Counted from the stretch's first letter, positions 10,856-23,440 are shown. The stretch: 64,000 bases of DNA from Enoplosus armatus (GCF_043641665.1 NC_092186.1:18831001-18895000); one strand, 5' to 3'. The notes: generated by a model not told the origin, from the letters alone. Program-made: numbers and translations.

Positions 10856-12079
10856 AGACCGACATGGTGGAGGCCTTTCAACATGACATGTTTCACTTCA
10901 ATTTATTACGTGTCACAAGCCACTAAAAGGAAGTCATGATATCAGTTCAAGACTAAGTGAGAGATGTGACAACAAGCAAGCTGGTGAAATATAACACTCA
11001 AGCCTGCAATGTGAAACACACCAAGCATGCAGCATATATAAACACCTCTCTGGGTCCCTCCATCTTTTTGAAACAACTATTTCAAGGTCTAAAATTCCTT
11101 TTGCACCATGCCTGCCCCTCTATATTTAGGTAATCGCATCATGATTAACTTGTTGAGATCCAATGACTAGTGATCAGTTTTACTAATAGGGAGAGTGATA
11201 TTTTGTGCATTTATACCATATCAAGTAATTTTTGTCTGTAATTGACTCCATAAGTTTGAATTTGATAAGACAAGGGAAAGAAATCTTTTTAACTTCTTTC
11301 CTATGCAGATTAACTTGGTTCAGGCATTTTCTAATATCTACTTTTCTTCATTTGCAGCAAATTAATTTATACTTTATTGTTTCAAGATACAGACACTTGT
11401 TGACAGGTTGACATATATTCTTATTGCACTGGTAGATTGTTTCTCTAGGTTTTTAGGACTCAATAATAGACACAAATTTAATAAAATGACTGAGGGTTAG
11501 TTGTCCGATCAGCCTCGTTATTGGTTTGAGAGTGAAGATAAAATCCAATTTGTTGTGTCCAAGAAAGATAAACTAACATGTAGAGTTTCCACCACATGCA
11601 ATATCTGATATGGGAAGAAAGGATTTTATTGATTAATAAGTCAGGTAGACCGTGTACAGTGCACAAGATGGATGATGATTGGTTGCAATGTGAATGCAGT
11701 AGTTGTGAAGTGTGTTCAGGGTAAACACGACCCAAAAGCAGAGGCTCCAGGCAGGTCAGTATAGTTTAAAGGCTCTATATTAGTAAAGGGCTGGAGGTTG
11801 AACCATTGCATTTTACTTTTGTCACACTAATAATCAGAATAAGATCAATAAGAATAGAAATGTGAGGAAAGAGAGTCAGAGGAGCAAGTGGAAGAAAGAG
11901 CAGGCACCGTCCTCACAGTGCCTGTTTGTCTTCTCTGAGAGGAAATGCCAACCGAGGACACCCCTGTAAGAATATTTTAATGAATATTTCCTTTTGATAT
12001 CAAGTGTGGGAAAAATAACCTTTAATGTTGCATGAATCCTGTCTGGCTCACTACATAAAACAGCCTTGGGTTGAAGTGC
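10856..12079. other. non-coding stretch with hairpin and possible LTR scrap
   Basis: At 11901-11924, CAGGCAC and GTGCCTG form a 7-bp stem around a 10-base loop. Around 11725-11785, ACGACCCAAAAGCAGAGGC resembles the inner side of the LTR-like element at 15.9 kb read in reverse. No gene supported. Confidence 0.35.
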
Positions 12080-12150
12080 AGTCTAGTGGTTAGCAAGACC
12101 TCCTGATAGTCACAAATTCAACCCTAACCACATTTAATGTGTGTCACGGG
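12080..12150 (+). repeat. possible tRNA-derived SINE head, decayed
   Basis: GTCTAGTGGTTAGCAAGAC looks like a pol III A box region and CAAATTCAACCCT like a decayed B box about 30 bases downstream. No clear SINE body follows. Weak call. Confidence 0.25.
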
Positions 12151-13484
12151 TGTCTATTGGATGGGGCGTAAACTTGATCCCTAATGTGAAAAAGTAACAA
12201 TTCTTAATACATTTTTCCTTATTAGACAGCATATCCAAATCTGCAGTGAACTCCCCTTGGAGCTTAGGAGGTTCATTTTAAGTTCATTCAAACGTTAAAA
12301 AGAGCAATTAACCAATTAACCAAATCTCATGGTCTTTAGAATTCTTTAGAACTCATTTAATCAAAGCTAAAAGGTCCATTGTTTCTCAGGTAATACTCAA
12401 GCTTTTGTGGTGAAAGGAGACATTCTTTGCCCTGAAATATTACAGTTCCTCATTTTGAAAATGTGAGAACTTCCTTAAATGAAGAAAGACATGAGTACAA
12501 GAATTCTACAAAAATATAGGTTCTTGTAGGTTTACTTGTATGTAAACCATGTGTTACACATTTACACCAGTACTGCCTATTTTCATCTGTGTTGGTGGTG
12601 ACCAAGGTGAGTTCCAGCTGCTACAGTAATTGCCCTCCTTTTAACTCTGCATGTATGAGCACCCATGTTACAGCCAGAGCCAGATATGGCTGTGTTTAGA
12701 TAGCTAAAATGACTAAATAATTAATAAAAGGCTGCTGTTAATGAGACTGGATGGAAAGCCAGGCGAACATGTTACATCCACCACCCTGACCTCCAGACCC
12801 TCATGTGATTAAGTACACTCCAACGATCAACCAATCAGACTGCACCACACTGTGACTTTATAAATATACATATATACATCCTATCAATGTTTTACCACAC
12901 AAATGTGAGTATGTTTGATGTACAGTTTGAAACAGTGGAAACATCCTCAAATGTAGATATGATTAAAAAATAATAATAATTCAGATACAAATCAATTAAT
13001 TCATCGGAAAGATTAAGTTTAATTGACGATTTGAGTCATTTGTGCCTAAATATAAACTAAATGGATAATTATCAACCTGTTCTAGAACAGCTTTCTACAC
13101 AACAAAATACAAAGCAGATGTAGAAAAAGCAGATGAAGCAGAATAATAAAATCTCAAAAAGATGTTTTGTCACAGTTTTTAGTTGGAGGAAGGCTCTGTT
13201 GTTTCCTCCAAATCTGGGACAAACTGTTCTGTTTTGCGGACACTTGATGTGGTTACTGCACCTTACTGTAACAATTCCTCTTTCTCAATATCTTCCTCCT
13301 CTTTTCTTTCTTTCTCACACTCAGCCTGCTCATTCCACTAGCTGACAGCTGGAATTTAATCTCTCAACGCTGTGCATCTTCCTTACCTTACAAAAATTCT
13401 GGAAACAAACATACCAAGAAAATATGGATCCCAACCAAGGTTATGAGTAAAAATGTTGTGCTTTACCCACCAAAACAGAGGGTT
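12151..13484. other. non-coding stretch, no gene seen
   Basis: AT-rich unique DNA with a short AAT run near 12970. A 70-codon plus frame at 13133-13345 is T-rich and unfamiliar. Confidence 0.45.
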
Positions 13485-13590
13485 GGGTTTAGGTTTAAGA
13501 TTAAAAATGGCTGTGTTTAGGTGTAAGATTTACAATGGTCAAGTTGGGTTTATGTTTACATTAAAAATGGAGACGGGTTAAGATTGAAGA
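13485..13590 (+). repeat. degenerate tandem repeat, about three units
   Basis: GGGTTTAGGTTTAAGATTAAAAATGG, TGTTTAGGTGTAAGATTTACAATGG and GGGTTTATGTTTACATTAAAAATGG-like units of roughly 30-35 bp follow one another. They share a GGTTTAGG/GATTAAAAATGG core and have diverged. Confidence 0.5.
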
Positions 13591-14429
13591 CAAATGTGCA
13601 CACATCCGAGCTAAAAACATGCATTAAATTGTATGGCTAATGAGCCAACAATAAACTCTCTACTTACAGTGAATGAATCGCTAAAACTACCAAAGCAGCA
13701 AAGTCACTGTAGGTCAGCCATATCGACAGCTCACAGAGCACTCAATGACAAATCTTGTCAACCACTAGACAACTGTATACTACCACTGAACTAACACCAT
13801 GTATGTAACAATATGCAGCAAGTAAAAGTGTAATCATATATTTAGTATGGGACCATGATAACTCAAACCTTGCAGGCTTATGTTGTTTGTTGAAAGGATG
13901 AGTTTGGTGTTTTGGCCAAATTTACTTCAAAATATGAGATTCCCTCTTTTACCACAATGCTGCCACCATTTTTGATAATGGGGTTTTGCATTTTGTGGTA
14001 AAATAACAAACTGCATCACGAAGACAAATCATTTGGGGTTTTTTCTTTTTGTAGTACAGACATCAAAGAGGAGGGGGAGCTCAAATGAGACTGTAAAAAC
14101 AGGCACAAATACAAATCATGGCAAAGCCCCCAAATCCAGATGAGATTAAACAAATACCTGGTCTTCTTCGTTGCCTGGATGATAAAAATCCTATATTGTG
14201 CACTCGTGGTGTGACATTCATGCTACTGTGCAGCTGAGATGGCTTCAACACAGCAGCTGGGTAGAACAAGAAAGAACCAGTCAGAATGTTGCTCCAACTT
14301 TAAATCAATTAAAATAAAATGCAACAGTCACAGTCTTATTGTTTGTTTAACCCAAATAAGCCTGATATTAGACATATGGTATTTTCACTGTTTTGACCTG
14401 AAAAAAACGTTTCCTTGTACATCAAACCT
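13591..14429. other. non-coding stretch
   Basis: AT-rich unique sequence. No supported features. Confidence 0.45.
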
Positions 14430-14645
14430 CTGAGATGCTCATCACAAGGAGCTTGTGGAGAGTGACACCTGTGCTCTGTGCTGTAATCCCATTCTATGAC
14501 CTTTCTCCTCACTCCTCCGCTATCGTCTGATATGACTTCAAAGCCCATGTTCCCTAGCAGGTGTTGCCTCTGACCTGATGGGATGGCTGGCAATGGGTGT
14601 GCAGAACCAAAGGTCTCCAAAAGCACAGGGTTGTTGATCATTCTA
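14430..14645. promoter_or_regulatory. candidate conserved block, open on the minus strand
   Basis: A 101-codon minus frame (14336-14641) runs through this balanced, low-repeat segment. The reverse strand lacks a clear exon structure and I do not recognise the translation. A conserved non-coding element is the more likely reading, a minor exon the alternative. Confidence 0.2.
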
Positions 14646-15880
14646 AACCATGGAAGGTTTCAGAGGGAAGTGGGACACTGATTATAGCCCGGTGGTAAGA
14701 GGAGCCTGTGCTCAGAGTTTTAGGTTTAACTTTTTTTCCAAGGCAGAGTAATGGCTCCCTCATCAACTAATCCTAGGGTGCACATGAGCAAAGTACTTAT
14801 TTCTCTGCAATTCAATAGCCACTAGAAGGCTGTGGTGTTGCTGGGCACCAACCATGCATTGACTTCTGTCACTGAGTTAAGAGCTGGGTTTCCATTAGGG
14901 AAATCATTCAGGCTGAGACTGAAGCTCTCCCTCAGGCCACCCACCACACGCAGACCACAAGGGTGCTGTTATCATAACCTTTTACATTACTGCTCTTTCC
15001 TTAAGCTCATCAAGAGCTAGCAAGAGTATGCATTCATGTATTTAATACTTTAACACTTTTGGATTATAAAACCCTTAATATTCTCACAGGCCTAATCCAG
15101 GTCCTGAACTGGGAAGAGCATTTTGTTAAAATGTGTTTTGTGCATTCCACACCTTACCTATTCGCATGAATGAATATTAACAAGTTAATTTTGTTTTCAT
15201 TGCTGAAGAAATTACATCGGTTTGAGATGTAATACATTTAGATCACGTAACAGAGAATTAGATTTTTATCTGTTGATCCATTCTTCATTATCAAATCCAA
15301 TAATTAAGAAAATGTTTTTTTCTTATCTATTTATGGTATAAAAAATATTGCAAAACAGGGACCCAGCCACCTACAGTTTGTTTGTTTTTATTCTGTCAGA
15401 TCAGGCACCTGGCTGGTAATCATGGTAAAATGACATTTAATATTGTAACTTGCCTTTCCTTAAAGACTGTTTATTTACTATTTGCCCCCTTTCAGTATTT
15501 TTAGACCTGGGGTTACTATGCATAATCATACAAATAAATAGTGATGTAATAAATATTCAGTGATCATCAAATACCATTAAAGAATTACAGAACAGGTCGT
15601 TAGTAGTTTTTAATATTATCTTCTAATACTGTGCACATCACCAAGTACGATTTTAGTTATATAGTTTTTGTGCGTAAAATTGCTGCAGTGAACACGACTG
15701 TGCTGTCAGGTGCACAGAACGCACTGGAGACGCTGCAGTGGCTTCCACACGCACTGCCTTCTCCAGTCACCTTCACCACTGTGACGTAGAGTTGATCAGC
15801 AAGCTCAGTTATATGCATCCGTACTCATGTGGTGCTTTGCATTGACCATTTATAGATATGGGATATGAGGCTGACCCACC
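14646..15880. other. non-coding stretch, no gene seen
   Basis: Unique AT-rich DNA, with a somewhat GC-richer patch at 15690-15790. Nothing recognised. Confidence 0.45.
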
Positions 15881-16197
15881 ATGTCCAGGTGGACTGTGAT
15901 TTATAGGGAACATTGCCTGCACGTTTGCGTACGCACAGTTTTACAAGTCTGATAAAAGTTGCTAGTTCCCATGTGCCTTGTTGCCATTTTGCCTTGTGTT
16001 TTCCCTTTGGAGTTTCTGGCACTCGAATCTGGACCTGCCTACCTGTTGCTTGTTTACCTGTGACCGGTCTACCTGCCTGCCTACCTACCAGTACCTTGAC
16101 AAGCTTTATTTGAATCAATGAATCAGAACTGCACCATCTTGTCTCTTCTGACTGCGTTTGGGTCCAATCCCCATTGCCCTGCGTAACCCACCATGAC
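15881..16197 (+). mobile_element. possible LTR-type retroelement fragment
   Basis: The plus strand reads TTTATAGG, then a CCTGCCTACCTGTTG-type pyrimidine-rich tract, a TTTGAATCAATGAATC word where many such elements have a polyadenylation-like site, then TGCGTTTGGGTCC and GCGTAACCCACCATGACA. This order is familiar from fish elements ending in a TTTGGGTC...GTGACA terminus. The 124-codon minus frame here is its shadow. Both ends cannot be fixed, so the class is tentative. Confidence 0.4.
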
Positions 16198-17554
16198 ATT
16201 TGTTCACATTAGTTCAGCAGATGGAAAGTCCCCTAATTCACATTTCAATTAACATTTTAAAGGTTTGCATATCACATACTTGACAGTTGGATGGCAGTAT
16301 AGCCAGTGAGTCGATCGTGTTTCAGTGTTTGCACATACGTTCTACTATGTGCCACAACAGCCACTATAGGTGTCCTTTTCCTGATTGACTCTCGCTCCCT
16401 CCTCTCACACAAACCTTTCTCTCTGACACACACACCTGTCTCTCTACCACACACACCTCTCTCTTTCACAGTCTTATTTTTGCTTCTGTTATCTTGTTTG
16501 ATAGAGATGCCCACACAGTTTCCATGGCAACAAAAAAGTCTTTGACTGGGGCGTTGCCTGATAGGAGCCAAGACAGAGGAAAGGAGCACAGCACAGACAT
16601 TGACTTTTAAACCAATCCAGGGTGCTGTCAGTGTAACTGGACTTTTAAAAACATTAATAAAAAATGAGCTATGAGGAGCCGTTGTGCTGTGAAAGAGCAT
16701 CTGATCACAGTTGAAAGATTTTTCACTTCATTTCACTGACCTACTCTTACACACACTCTTGTCTTTCCTCTCTGTGTGCATGTGTGTTTGTGTGTGTGGG
16801 TCTACCTGTGAGGCACAGGAAAGAGAGGCATTAGAAGATTGCATCTGACCCTACTGAGTAATAACTTCTCAGTGGCCACAACTGCACATCAGGGAGGAGG
16901 ACTAGCTTTATCTTTGCCTGACAGTCTTTCTTTCATTCCATCCCGCTCTCTTCTTCCCTCTACTTCTTTGTTTTGTTCTTGTTTCTGTTTTCAGCAGTTT
17001 AAGTAGAGCTGGATTGCATCTCCCTCTCCGTCATGTCTTCTTTCAGCACTTGTCCTGATTACATTTTCTCTCAGCTTATTCCATAATTAAGACACATTTT
17101 TAGTGTGTAGACAATATGTGTTTACAGAAGGATCTGAAAGTGTTATTGATTATTGTAAATAATATGTGTATGAGCACAATCAGTGACATAAACAAGGTCC
17201 AAATATTTTTTAATTACTTTCTTTCACTTTCTTTTTATAAATATTGAAATTGCTAAATAACTTAAGTAACTCAACCCTATTAATATACCATCAGAAAACA
17301 TTTATATTAAATGATTGTTTATTACTTTCTTTGATTTGTACATCATTATTCAGACTACTTCACGTTATTCAAAGTACTTAATATTTAATTGTTATTACAT
17401 TTTACTTTTTTTTTTCAATACTCTAAATCTGTTTTTCCTCCATCAATATGAGTGTGTGTTGCCTGGAGCTGAGACAGGCATGTTTGGGACTACACACGCA
17501 CACGCAAGCAACTAACTTGCTGTGTCTCCTCTGTTTTCCCCTTATATCATCATT
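16198..17554. other. non-coding stretch with CT/CA-rich patch
   Basis: 16410-16470 has two diverged ~24-bp units of TCTCTCT plus CACACACACCT. 16735-16800 is CT/TG-rich. 17110-17440 is very AT-rich. The long minus frame 16272-16700 overlaps the CT-rich patch and is not convincing. Confidence 0.45.
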
Positions 17555-17770
17555 AGCAACAATGAGACAAAGCCCAGCTCAAATTAAGGGGGAGTACAGG
17601 ATAAAATGCTACAGTACAGCGAGCTGTTTGCCATAATGTCTGTAATTATGCCGTTTCTTATGGGAGTTAAAGGCATGATAAATGAACCAAATGGCAGAGT
17701 TATTCTGGTCCCTAGCTCTGAAACAAGATGAAGATAGGCTCTTGTATCATTCAAGGTGATCATCGGACCT
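17555..17770. promoter_or_regulatory. candidate conserved non-coding block
   Basis: Contains CATTAGCAACAATGAGAC (SOX-type ACAATG), GTAATTATGCCG (homeodomain TAATTA) and TGATAAATGAACC in low-repeat sequence. Both strands have open frames but none is recognisable. Regulatory role inferred. Confidence 0.25.
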
Positions 17771-18099
17771 TGCTGTGGGTTGGTGGGGCTCTTTGTCTCC
17801 AATGTGAGTAGGATTTCTTGGCAAAAGGCATCCAGCAGTGATACACATACACACATTTGTGGGGCAGTCACTGTGAGGATAATAGGAGCCATTTCGCCCT
17901 GTTGTGTGAAGGCCTCAGCAGCATTCTCTCCCACTGTTAAACACCCACGTGAGCTGCAGGCACACTTGCAGATACACAGGACACACAACTTTCTGACAGT
18001 TATTCATTCAAATACAGCAATGCATGGGCAACTGTCTGGTCTGTAGACTTCAAACACAATTAAAACTTGGTTCTGTACAGGTGCTCAGCCTTTGATCCC
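17771..18099. other. non-coding stretch
   Basis: Unique, with a short CACATACACACA patch near 17842. No gene supported. Confidence 0.4.
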
Positions 18100-18643
18100 C
18101 TTGATAATGTTAGTATGCTAACATCTGCTAAGTAGCAAAAAACACAAAGTACAGCAGAGGCTGGTGGGAATGCCATTTGTTTTTTGGGTATTTGGTCATT
18201 AATCAAAGTATTGAACAAAGGGGAATTTTGACCTGAAGATAGCACTAGACGAAAAGTTAAGTGATTACAATTCCTCCTGAAGGGGACAAGAATTTGTTTA
18301 CCAATATTTAATGGCAATCCATCCAATAATTGTCAGGACATTTCACTCAAAACCACAAATGTTAAGCTCATAGTGGCACTGGATGAAATGTAAGGGGATC
18401 ACCGAAGTCAGTAAGATTCATCCTCTGAAAACAATGAATGTCTGTACAAAATATGGTGCCAATCCATCAGGTACATATTAAGAAGTACATGTTTAGTAGG
18501 ATAAATGAAAACTTTGACCTGCTGGTGGCGCTACAAAATTTCATGGAAATCTAATCAAATAGTTGTTGAGATATTTCAGTCTGGACTGTGTTGGACCAAC
18601 CAACAGATGGACCAACATTGTGATGCTACTAGCATGGCTAAAA
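18100..18643 (-). repeat. percomorph interspersed repeat (family A), long copy
   Basis: Read on the minus strand it begins TTTTTAGCCATGCTAGTAGC and ends with TGTTAGCATACTAAC, matching the order of the plus-strand copy at 40135-40645. Repeated internal blocks (CATCCAATAATTGT, TTTCACTCAAAACCACAAATG, TTTTGACCTG-TGGCGCTA) occur twice within the copy, so the family has an internal repeat structure. Non-coding, and its class is not determined. Confidence 0.65.
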
Positions 18644-18939
18644 ATCTATATTTGTGACTGTAGCAGGAAGAAAGGGTTTCAGTGTCTTGTAAAGACAGAG
18701 GACGAACCTGAGCCTTTGCATTTAAGGGCACCTCGCTTCTCACAACAGCAGCAGATTATATCCACGTGCCATGGAGGTCCGTGTGTATAATTCAACACTT
18801 CAAGAGTTGATTTCACTGGTTATGCACTCCTGACTACAGTATTTTATAGCAGTGAAAGCCTGCAGACTTTTGGGGCCTCAGTGACACATGGTTGGGACTC
18901 ATTACTCCATGACATCCTGCTGCACCTGGATAAATAACA
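18644..18939. other. non-coding stretch
   Basis: Unique sequence, nothing recognised. Confidence 0.4.
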
Positions 18940-19105
18940 GTTTATGTTTCCAAGCTCATCTTCCCACACCAGCTGATATGTAAGGTTAGACAGGTCATTC
19001 CCCAGCCACCATCAGCCAGCACCACATCAGCAATATTAAATAGGCAGAGGCTTGGCAAGCTTCTTTTATTTATCACCTGAGCCTTATCATCCATGAAAAG
19101 TGCTG
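18940..19105. promoter_or_regulatory. candidate conserved non-coding block
   Basis: CAGCAATATTAAATAGGCAG and TTATTTATCACCTGAGCCTT (an E-box CACCTG beside TTATCA) lie in low-repeat sequence. Function inferred only. Confidence 0.2.
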
Positions 19106-20429
19106 AAAATGTGGGGATCTGGGGCCCCCCATAGTAGCAACCCGTCCATCCATCAACTACACCCACTCTTAAAACCTTCTCACCCTATCTACCCCTATTC
19201 TCCCCGAACCTGTCATTGGATCTTAATAACTGGTGAAAACACTGGCACTGGGGAGGAGACAGCAGCCTCTCTGCTTCACCTCAGATGATAGATGGAAGAT
19301 GCTAAGGATATCATATTGTGTGGAGTGGTGATGCTTGGGTGTTTGTGTGTGTTTTTAGGGGTGGGGTGCCAGAGGTATGTGTGTGTGCAGTGAACAATTT
19401 CAGTACCTGAATAGTGTATTTCTTCACATTTTCTACAGCCCTACATTGGTATCTTAAGAACAGCAGATGCTTTCTTGGTGCTCACCATTCTTTAATATTC
19501 AGATTTAAATACTGAACATTCAGATCCTGTTTTACACTGGAGGCGTGTTTCCATGGTATTTCTCCATTTCCAGAAGAGTTCTTTCTTTACTTTTTTTTCG
19601 GTTTAATCCACTGGACAAGACAGTAGACAGATGACATACATACTGTCTGTCTTGTATGGAAGTGCCCACAGTGTCCTTGGTGTTGTTGTTGTTCCACAGA
19701 ACTCCCCAATTTACGGTGTATGCATTTCAGGAGCTAATACTACTGCTTATTATTATTACGCCTTTTTGAAGTAAGTTTGAAAGTCAACGGCTATGACAAT
19801 GCCTCTTCACATTAACATCCCATTTGTAGTTTTGGGAAAGGCTGTCATGTCATGTCTGCTGTGCAGTGTCCTTACACCTTCCTGCCAGACATACTGAGTG
19901 GTGAATGGTGCTGTGAATACCTGGTCATCTGTGACAAATGCGACAAGTGGATGGTGGATGAGAGATGAGGGGTAAAGAGGGTTATTGACCTACTAGCAGT
20001 AATAACAATTCAGGAGGGTGCTTATGTGATAGAGGGTACACCAATAAAAACAAGCAATAGGGCAGAAATTAGTGGCAAAGGGAACATTTGTGATTCCAAT
20101 AGTAGTTAGCAGGTGCATCACTGCATGTCAGGGTCCATGATGTTGAAGAATAACTACACCCTCAAATTGTGCTAGAACCCTCCCTGCCAGCACGTTTAAA
20201 CAAGACTAGGTCAAAACCTAGTATATGGCTGGACCATGTATGGTCAATGTGCTATATTATGGCCAAAACACGGATATTCAGTGGTAGTGTCTATAATGTG
20301 AATTCCTGGATATTAAATGTTTATCTGCAATTTTCTGTAGTGGCTGTACTCCACAACACATACACCAAGCAGACTCATTATCAGCTTTGATCACGTTATA
20401 ATCATGGCAGGAGAATAATGTGACTCTTA
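19106..20429. other. non-coding stretch, no gene seen
   Basis: Short G/T-rich patch at 19335-19390, otherwise unique. Open frames are short and unfamiliar. Confidence 0.45.
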
Positions 20430-20660
20430 GGACATGTATTGCCACTGTTTTTGATTGTTGCTGCTCATTAATTCGTGGTGCATTATGTTACAACCAGTGT
20501 TGATGTTCTCTCTCTGAGTCTAATTATCCTTACGTCTATTTCTGACCTGTTCTGGCTCATCTGGTCACTTTTGGATTATGGTGAATGCATGTCCATAGGT
20601 TTTCCATGGGTGTGTCCTGGATCAGGTCCAAAATTTGGGACCTGTGATGATTTATGTAAT
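20430..20660 (+). repeat. interspersed repeat (family B), copy 1
   Basis: TGCTGCTCATTAATTCGTGG, GTTGATGTTCTCTCTCTG and TCTAATTATCCTTACGTCTATTTC correspond in order to GGCTGCTCATTACAGTAATTGGTGG, GTTGGTGTTCTCTCTCT and TCTAATTATCTTTGGGTCTATTTC at 50948-51080. The second copy has about 50 extra bases between the last two blocks. Class unknown. Confidence 0.5.
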
Positions 20661-21802
20661 GTATATCTGCTTCATGCATATTTGTGATTGCCATGATTGG
20701 CATATGATTAAAGTTACCTTCTACCAAAGAAATAGTCCCTATGAAAACTGTTGACAGCAAGGTATGTGGATTATCCTTCATATAAAAAGATATGAAGTCA
20801 TTCGCATTCATCCTCCTTAAATGCCTGTACCAGATGTCATCGCATTTTGATGCAACAGTATATTAACAGTAAATGTTTTCTTCTGTGTCGCTCTAGTGTG
20901 TTCGCCCAATATACCAACACAGAGACACAATATCACCATCTCTAAAGATTGTTTAAAAACTCATATAACTCATATACATTTTCTATTTTACCATTTTCTA
21001 GGAGAAATAGAAAAAACTGTATATACAGCTTTAAAGAGAACATCAGGTGGCATTCACCTGAATCCCCACATGATGTATCTTTATAGAACACTTAACTGCA
21101 GTTTAGCTGTGTTAGTAAACCTATTCTTGGACTAATCATGCAACTGTGTGTTCAACCACTGAAAATACTGGTTCAACTGAACCCAAACTGCTCCTCAGCT
21201 GAGGTAGTCAAATGCTAACTGACAGCGCTACAGCCCCACTGTGTGAGTCAGAAGTGAAATATTTTCTCATTAACATGTTACACAAAAGACTGTCGCTCTC
21301 AACTCTAAACCTAATGAATATGAAAAAGGTGCAGACTCATGGATATTATAGAGGATGTCTGCACTTGCAAAAGCGTGATTTAATGCTTCTTTATGTGCAC
21401 GGCAGCAGTCAACAATGGGCATGTTTTAGTGCTAAGTCCATCCCCATAACAGTGTAAACACTGGTGACAGCTTAGTGCTGAAATATGCCTGTTGTTGATT
21501 CCTGTTGTGCACATACAGAAGCATAAATTCAGACTTGGGGGCGTCCTTTTTCAATAGTCTTACTCATTAAAATGTTTCCTTTGTGCGAACGGACCAGTGT
21601 GTCAGTGTTTCATAGATATTCCATAATCTGAAAAGAAACCTTGGTCTACTTAATTCATGGGTAATTTCTGTGTAAAACACATATTAGCATAAGCATTAAT
21701 GTCATATAGAGTATACGGGACATTGCAAAGCATACAATACCCTGTACATTATTACATGTTCACATTCAGTATTTTGTATAAATACACTCAGACAACATAC
21801 AA
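20661..21802. other. non-coding stretch, no gene seen
   Basis: AT-rich unique sequence. Plus frames at 20896-21135 and 21212-21457 are unrecognised. Confidence 0.45.
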
Positions 21803-21972
21803 CAGTGGTTGTCAACCCAGCCCTTAGGACTGAGAGTGCTGCTGGTTTTCTATCCAACCAGGTAGCTAATAGCATTCACTTGGCTTCCCAGGAGTAATTC
21901 ATTCCATGATTAGATGGGTAGAATGGAAAGCAGCAGGGCTTAGTGAGAGTTGCCTTCAACAGCCATACATGG
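21803..21972. mobile_element. small palindromic MITE-like element
   Basis: The left side (CAGTGGTTGTCAACC ... GTGCTGCTGGTTTTC) is a diverged inverted match of the right side (GGAAAGCAGCAGGGC ... GTTGCCTTCAAC). CAGTGGTT is a frequent hAT terminus. The size, about 165 bp, and the palindromic plan fit a non-autonomous DNA element. Ends approximate. Confidence 0.45.
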
Positions 21973-23219
21973 TGAAAGATTTTCACATTTACAAATATTA
22001 AAATGATCTGGGGCTGTATTCATAAATTACTTCTTACCACTACAAACCCAAAACAATTTCTTCAATCCTCAGTCTTTTACCAACTTATACCAATTGACAA
22101 AGATTTGTGTACTCGTGTACACATATGACAAAGATTTATGTACCCAGTTGTATGGGTGTCAAACACCCACATAATTTGTTGAGTCTGGTTGTTGCTCTCA
22201 TGAATGGCTGTTTTTGTTGATTGGAGAACATGTCACTGTTGGCATTTGCTGGCCATCTACCTGTAAGCTGACAGATCTTTAGTTAAATGGCTTTTTCTTG
22301 TGAGAAATCCCTTGTATTGCTAAAATATAAGAAAATAACTCACATTACGAGATAGACAGTAGAAATAAGTAGGCTAACGTAGTTAGCAAGCTTGCAGACA
22401 TAGACAGATGCATCATCGCTTATCTAACTCACTTTTTTTGCCTTATGTGAGGAAAAACATGACAAAAAGCAAATTCATTTGCCATCCAGCTAAATCCTCA
22501 AATGCTGACCTCCCTGGTAAATGTCTGGCAAATGCTTCTGCTCCAGACAAGTGTGTGTAAAATGAAGTAATTAATGAAGTAGTTATCTGATGCAATCAAT
22601 GTATAGCTTAAGTTTTAATATCTGAAGTAATACCTATCATTTAATGTTTCATCATATTTATGTTGAAGGTCCATGATCAACCCAACCCTGCAGTTTAAAT
22701 GTGAAAATCTGCTAAACTCCAACTATGGCCATACCCTCAGGCCCTTTTGGGCTCAGGCCAAGTTGCACGTCTACCCTGGACCCCTCCAGTCCTCTCTGTT
22801 ATACCATCACTCTGCCTAGATGTTGCTGATGAATTGGACCTGATATGCTGTTGATTAATGTGTCCTTCCCTTAAGGTGGAACAGCTTGCTAAGACTTGTG
22901 CAGGTATTTTGAAGGTCACTGAAATGCTCCACACATTTTATTTGGAGCTAAATTCAGAAAAGCACCGACTGACATGCTGATCCTGTAATCCAGTTTCCTC
23001 TAATGTGTAGAACTGACAATCTTCAGTTACAGAACAACTGAAGTTGTTCTTGGCAGTTTAAGTGGTTGTGATAGTACAGCAATAAATGATATGACACTTT
23101 ACAATGGAGATCTCATACATAGTATTTAGTGTAGTTCTGTGCTTCAGTCAAGCCATTAAGCAAGAAGAAGGGGAGAAAAATCCACAGATGCATGACACAT
23201 AATAAAATCTGGAACAGTG
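21973..23219. other. non-coding stretch, no gene seen
   Basis: Unique AT-rich DNA. A 65-codon minus frame (22737-22934) is unfamiliar. Confidence 0.45.
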
Positions 23220-23440
23220 CCTCGGCCCATTAACGATAAAGGGGGAAGTGGGGGATGATAGGCACGCTAATGCATATTAAGCACAACAGTATTGCTGGCA
23301 ACTACCATCACTAGTCTTTATGTGAAAGAGGCTTTAATGGATAATTGATTAAGCCATAAATTAGCACCCCACAAACAAGCAAATCAAAAGAGTGAAGACA
23401 GGCAATTTCTCACTGGCGCCGGATGTCGCCAATGGAAGGG
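23220..23440. promoter_or_regulatory. candidate enhancer, homeodomain-site rich
   Basis: In 220 bp there are CCATTAACGATAAAGG, GCTAATGCATATTAAGC (nearly palindromic, POU-like), GGATAATTGATTAAGCC and ATAAATTAGC, so at least five TAAT/ATTA words, followed by a CpG-bearing TGGCG-N7-CGCCA inverted repeat at about 23414-23431. No open frame of note. This is the block I would most expect to be conserved, but no alignment was possible. Confidence 0.35.

Noticed and set aside
15825..16199. 124-codon minus ORF
   Set aside because: It coincides with the LTR-like fragment, and its Gly/Arg/Gln-rich part comes from CCTGCCTACC repetition.
16272..16700. 142-codon minus ORF, longest but one in the window
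   Set aside because: Its Arg/Glu-rich centre is the reverse of CT/CA-rich simple sequence, and no domain or exon signal is present.
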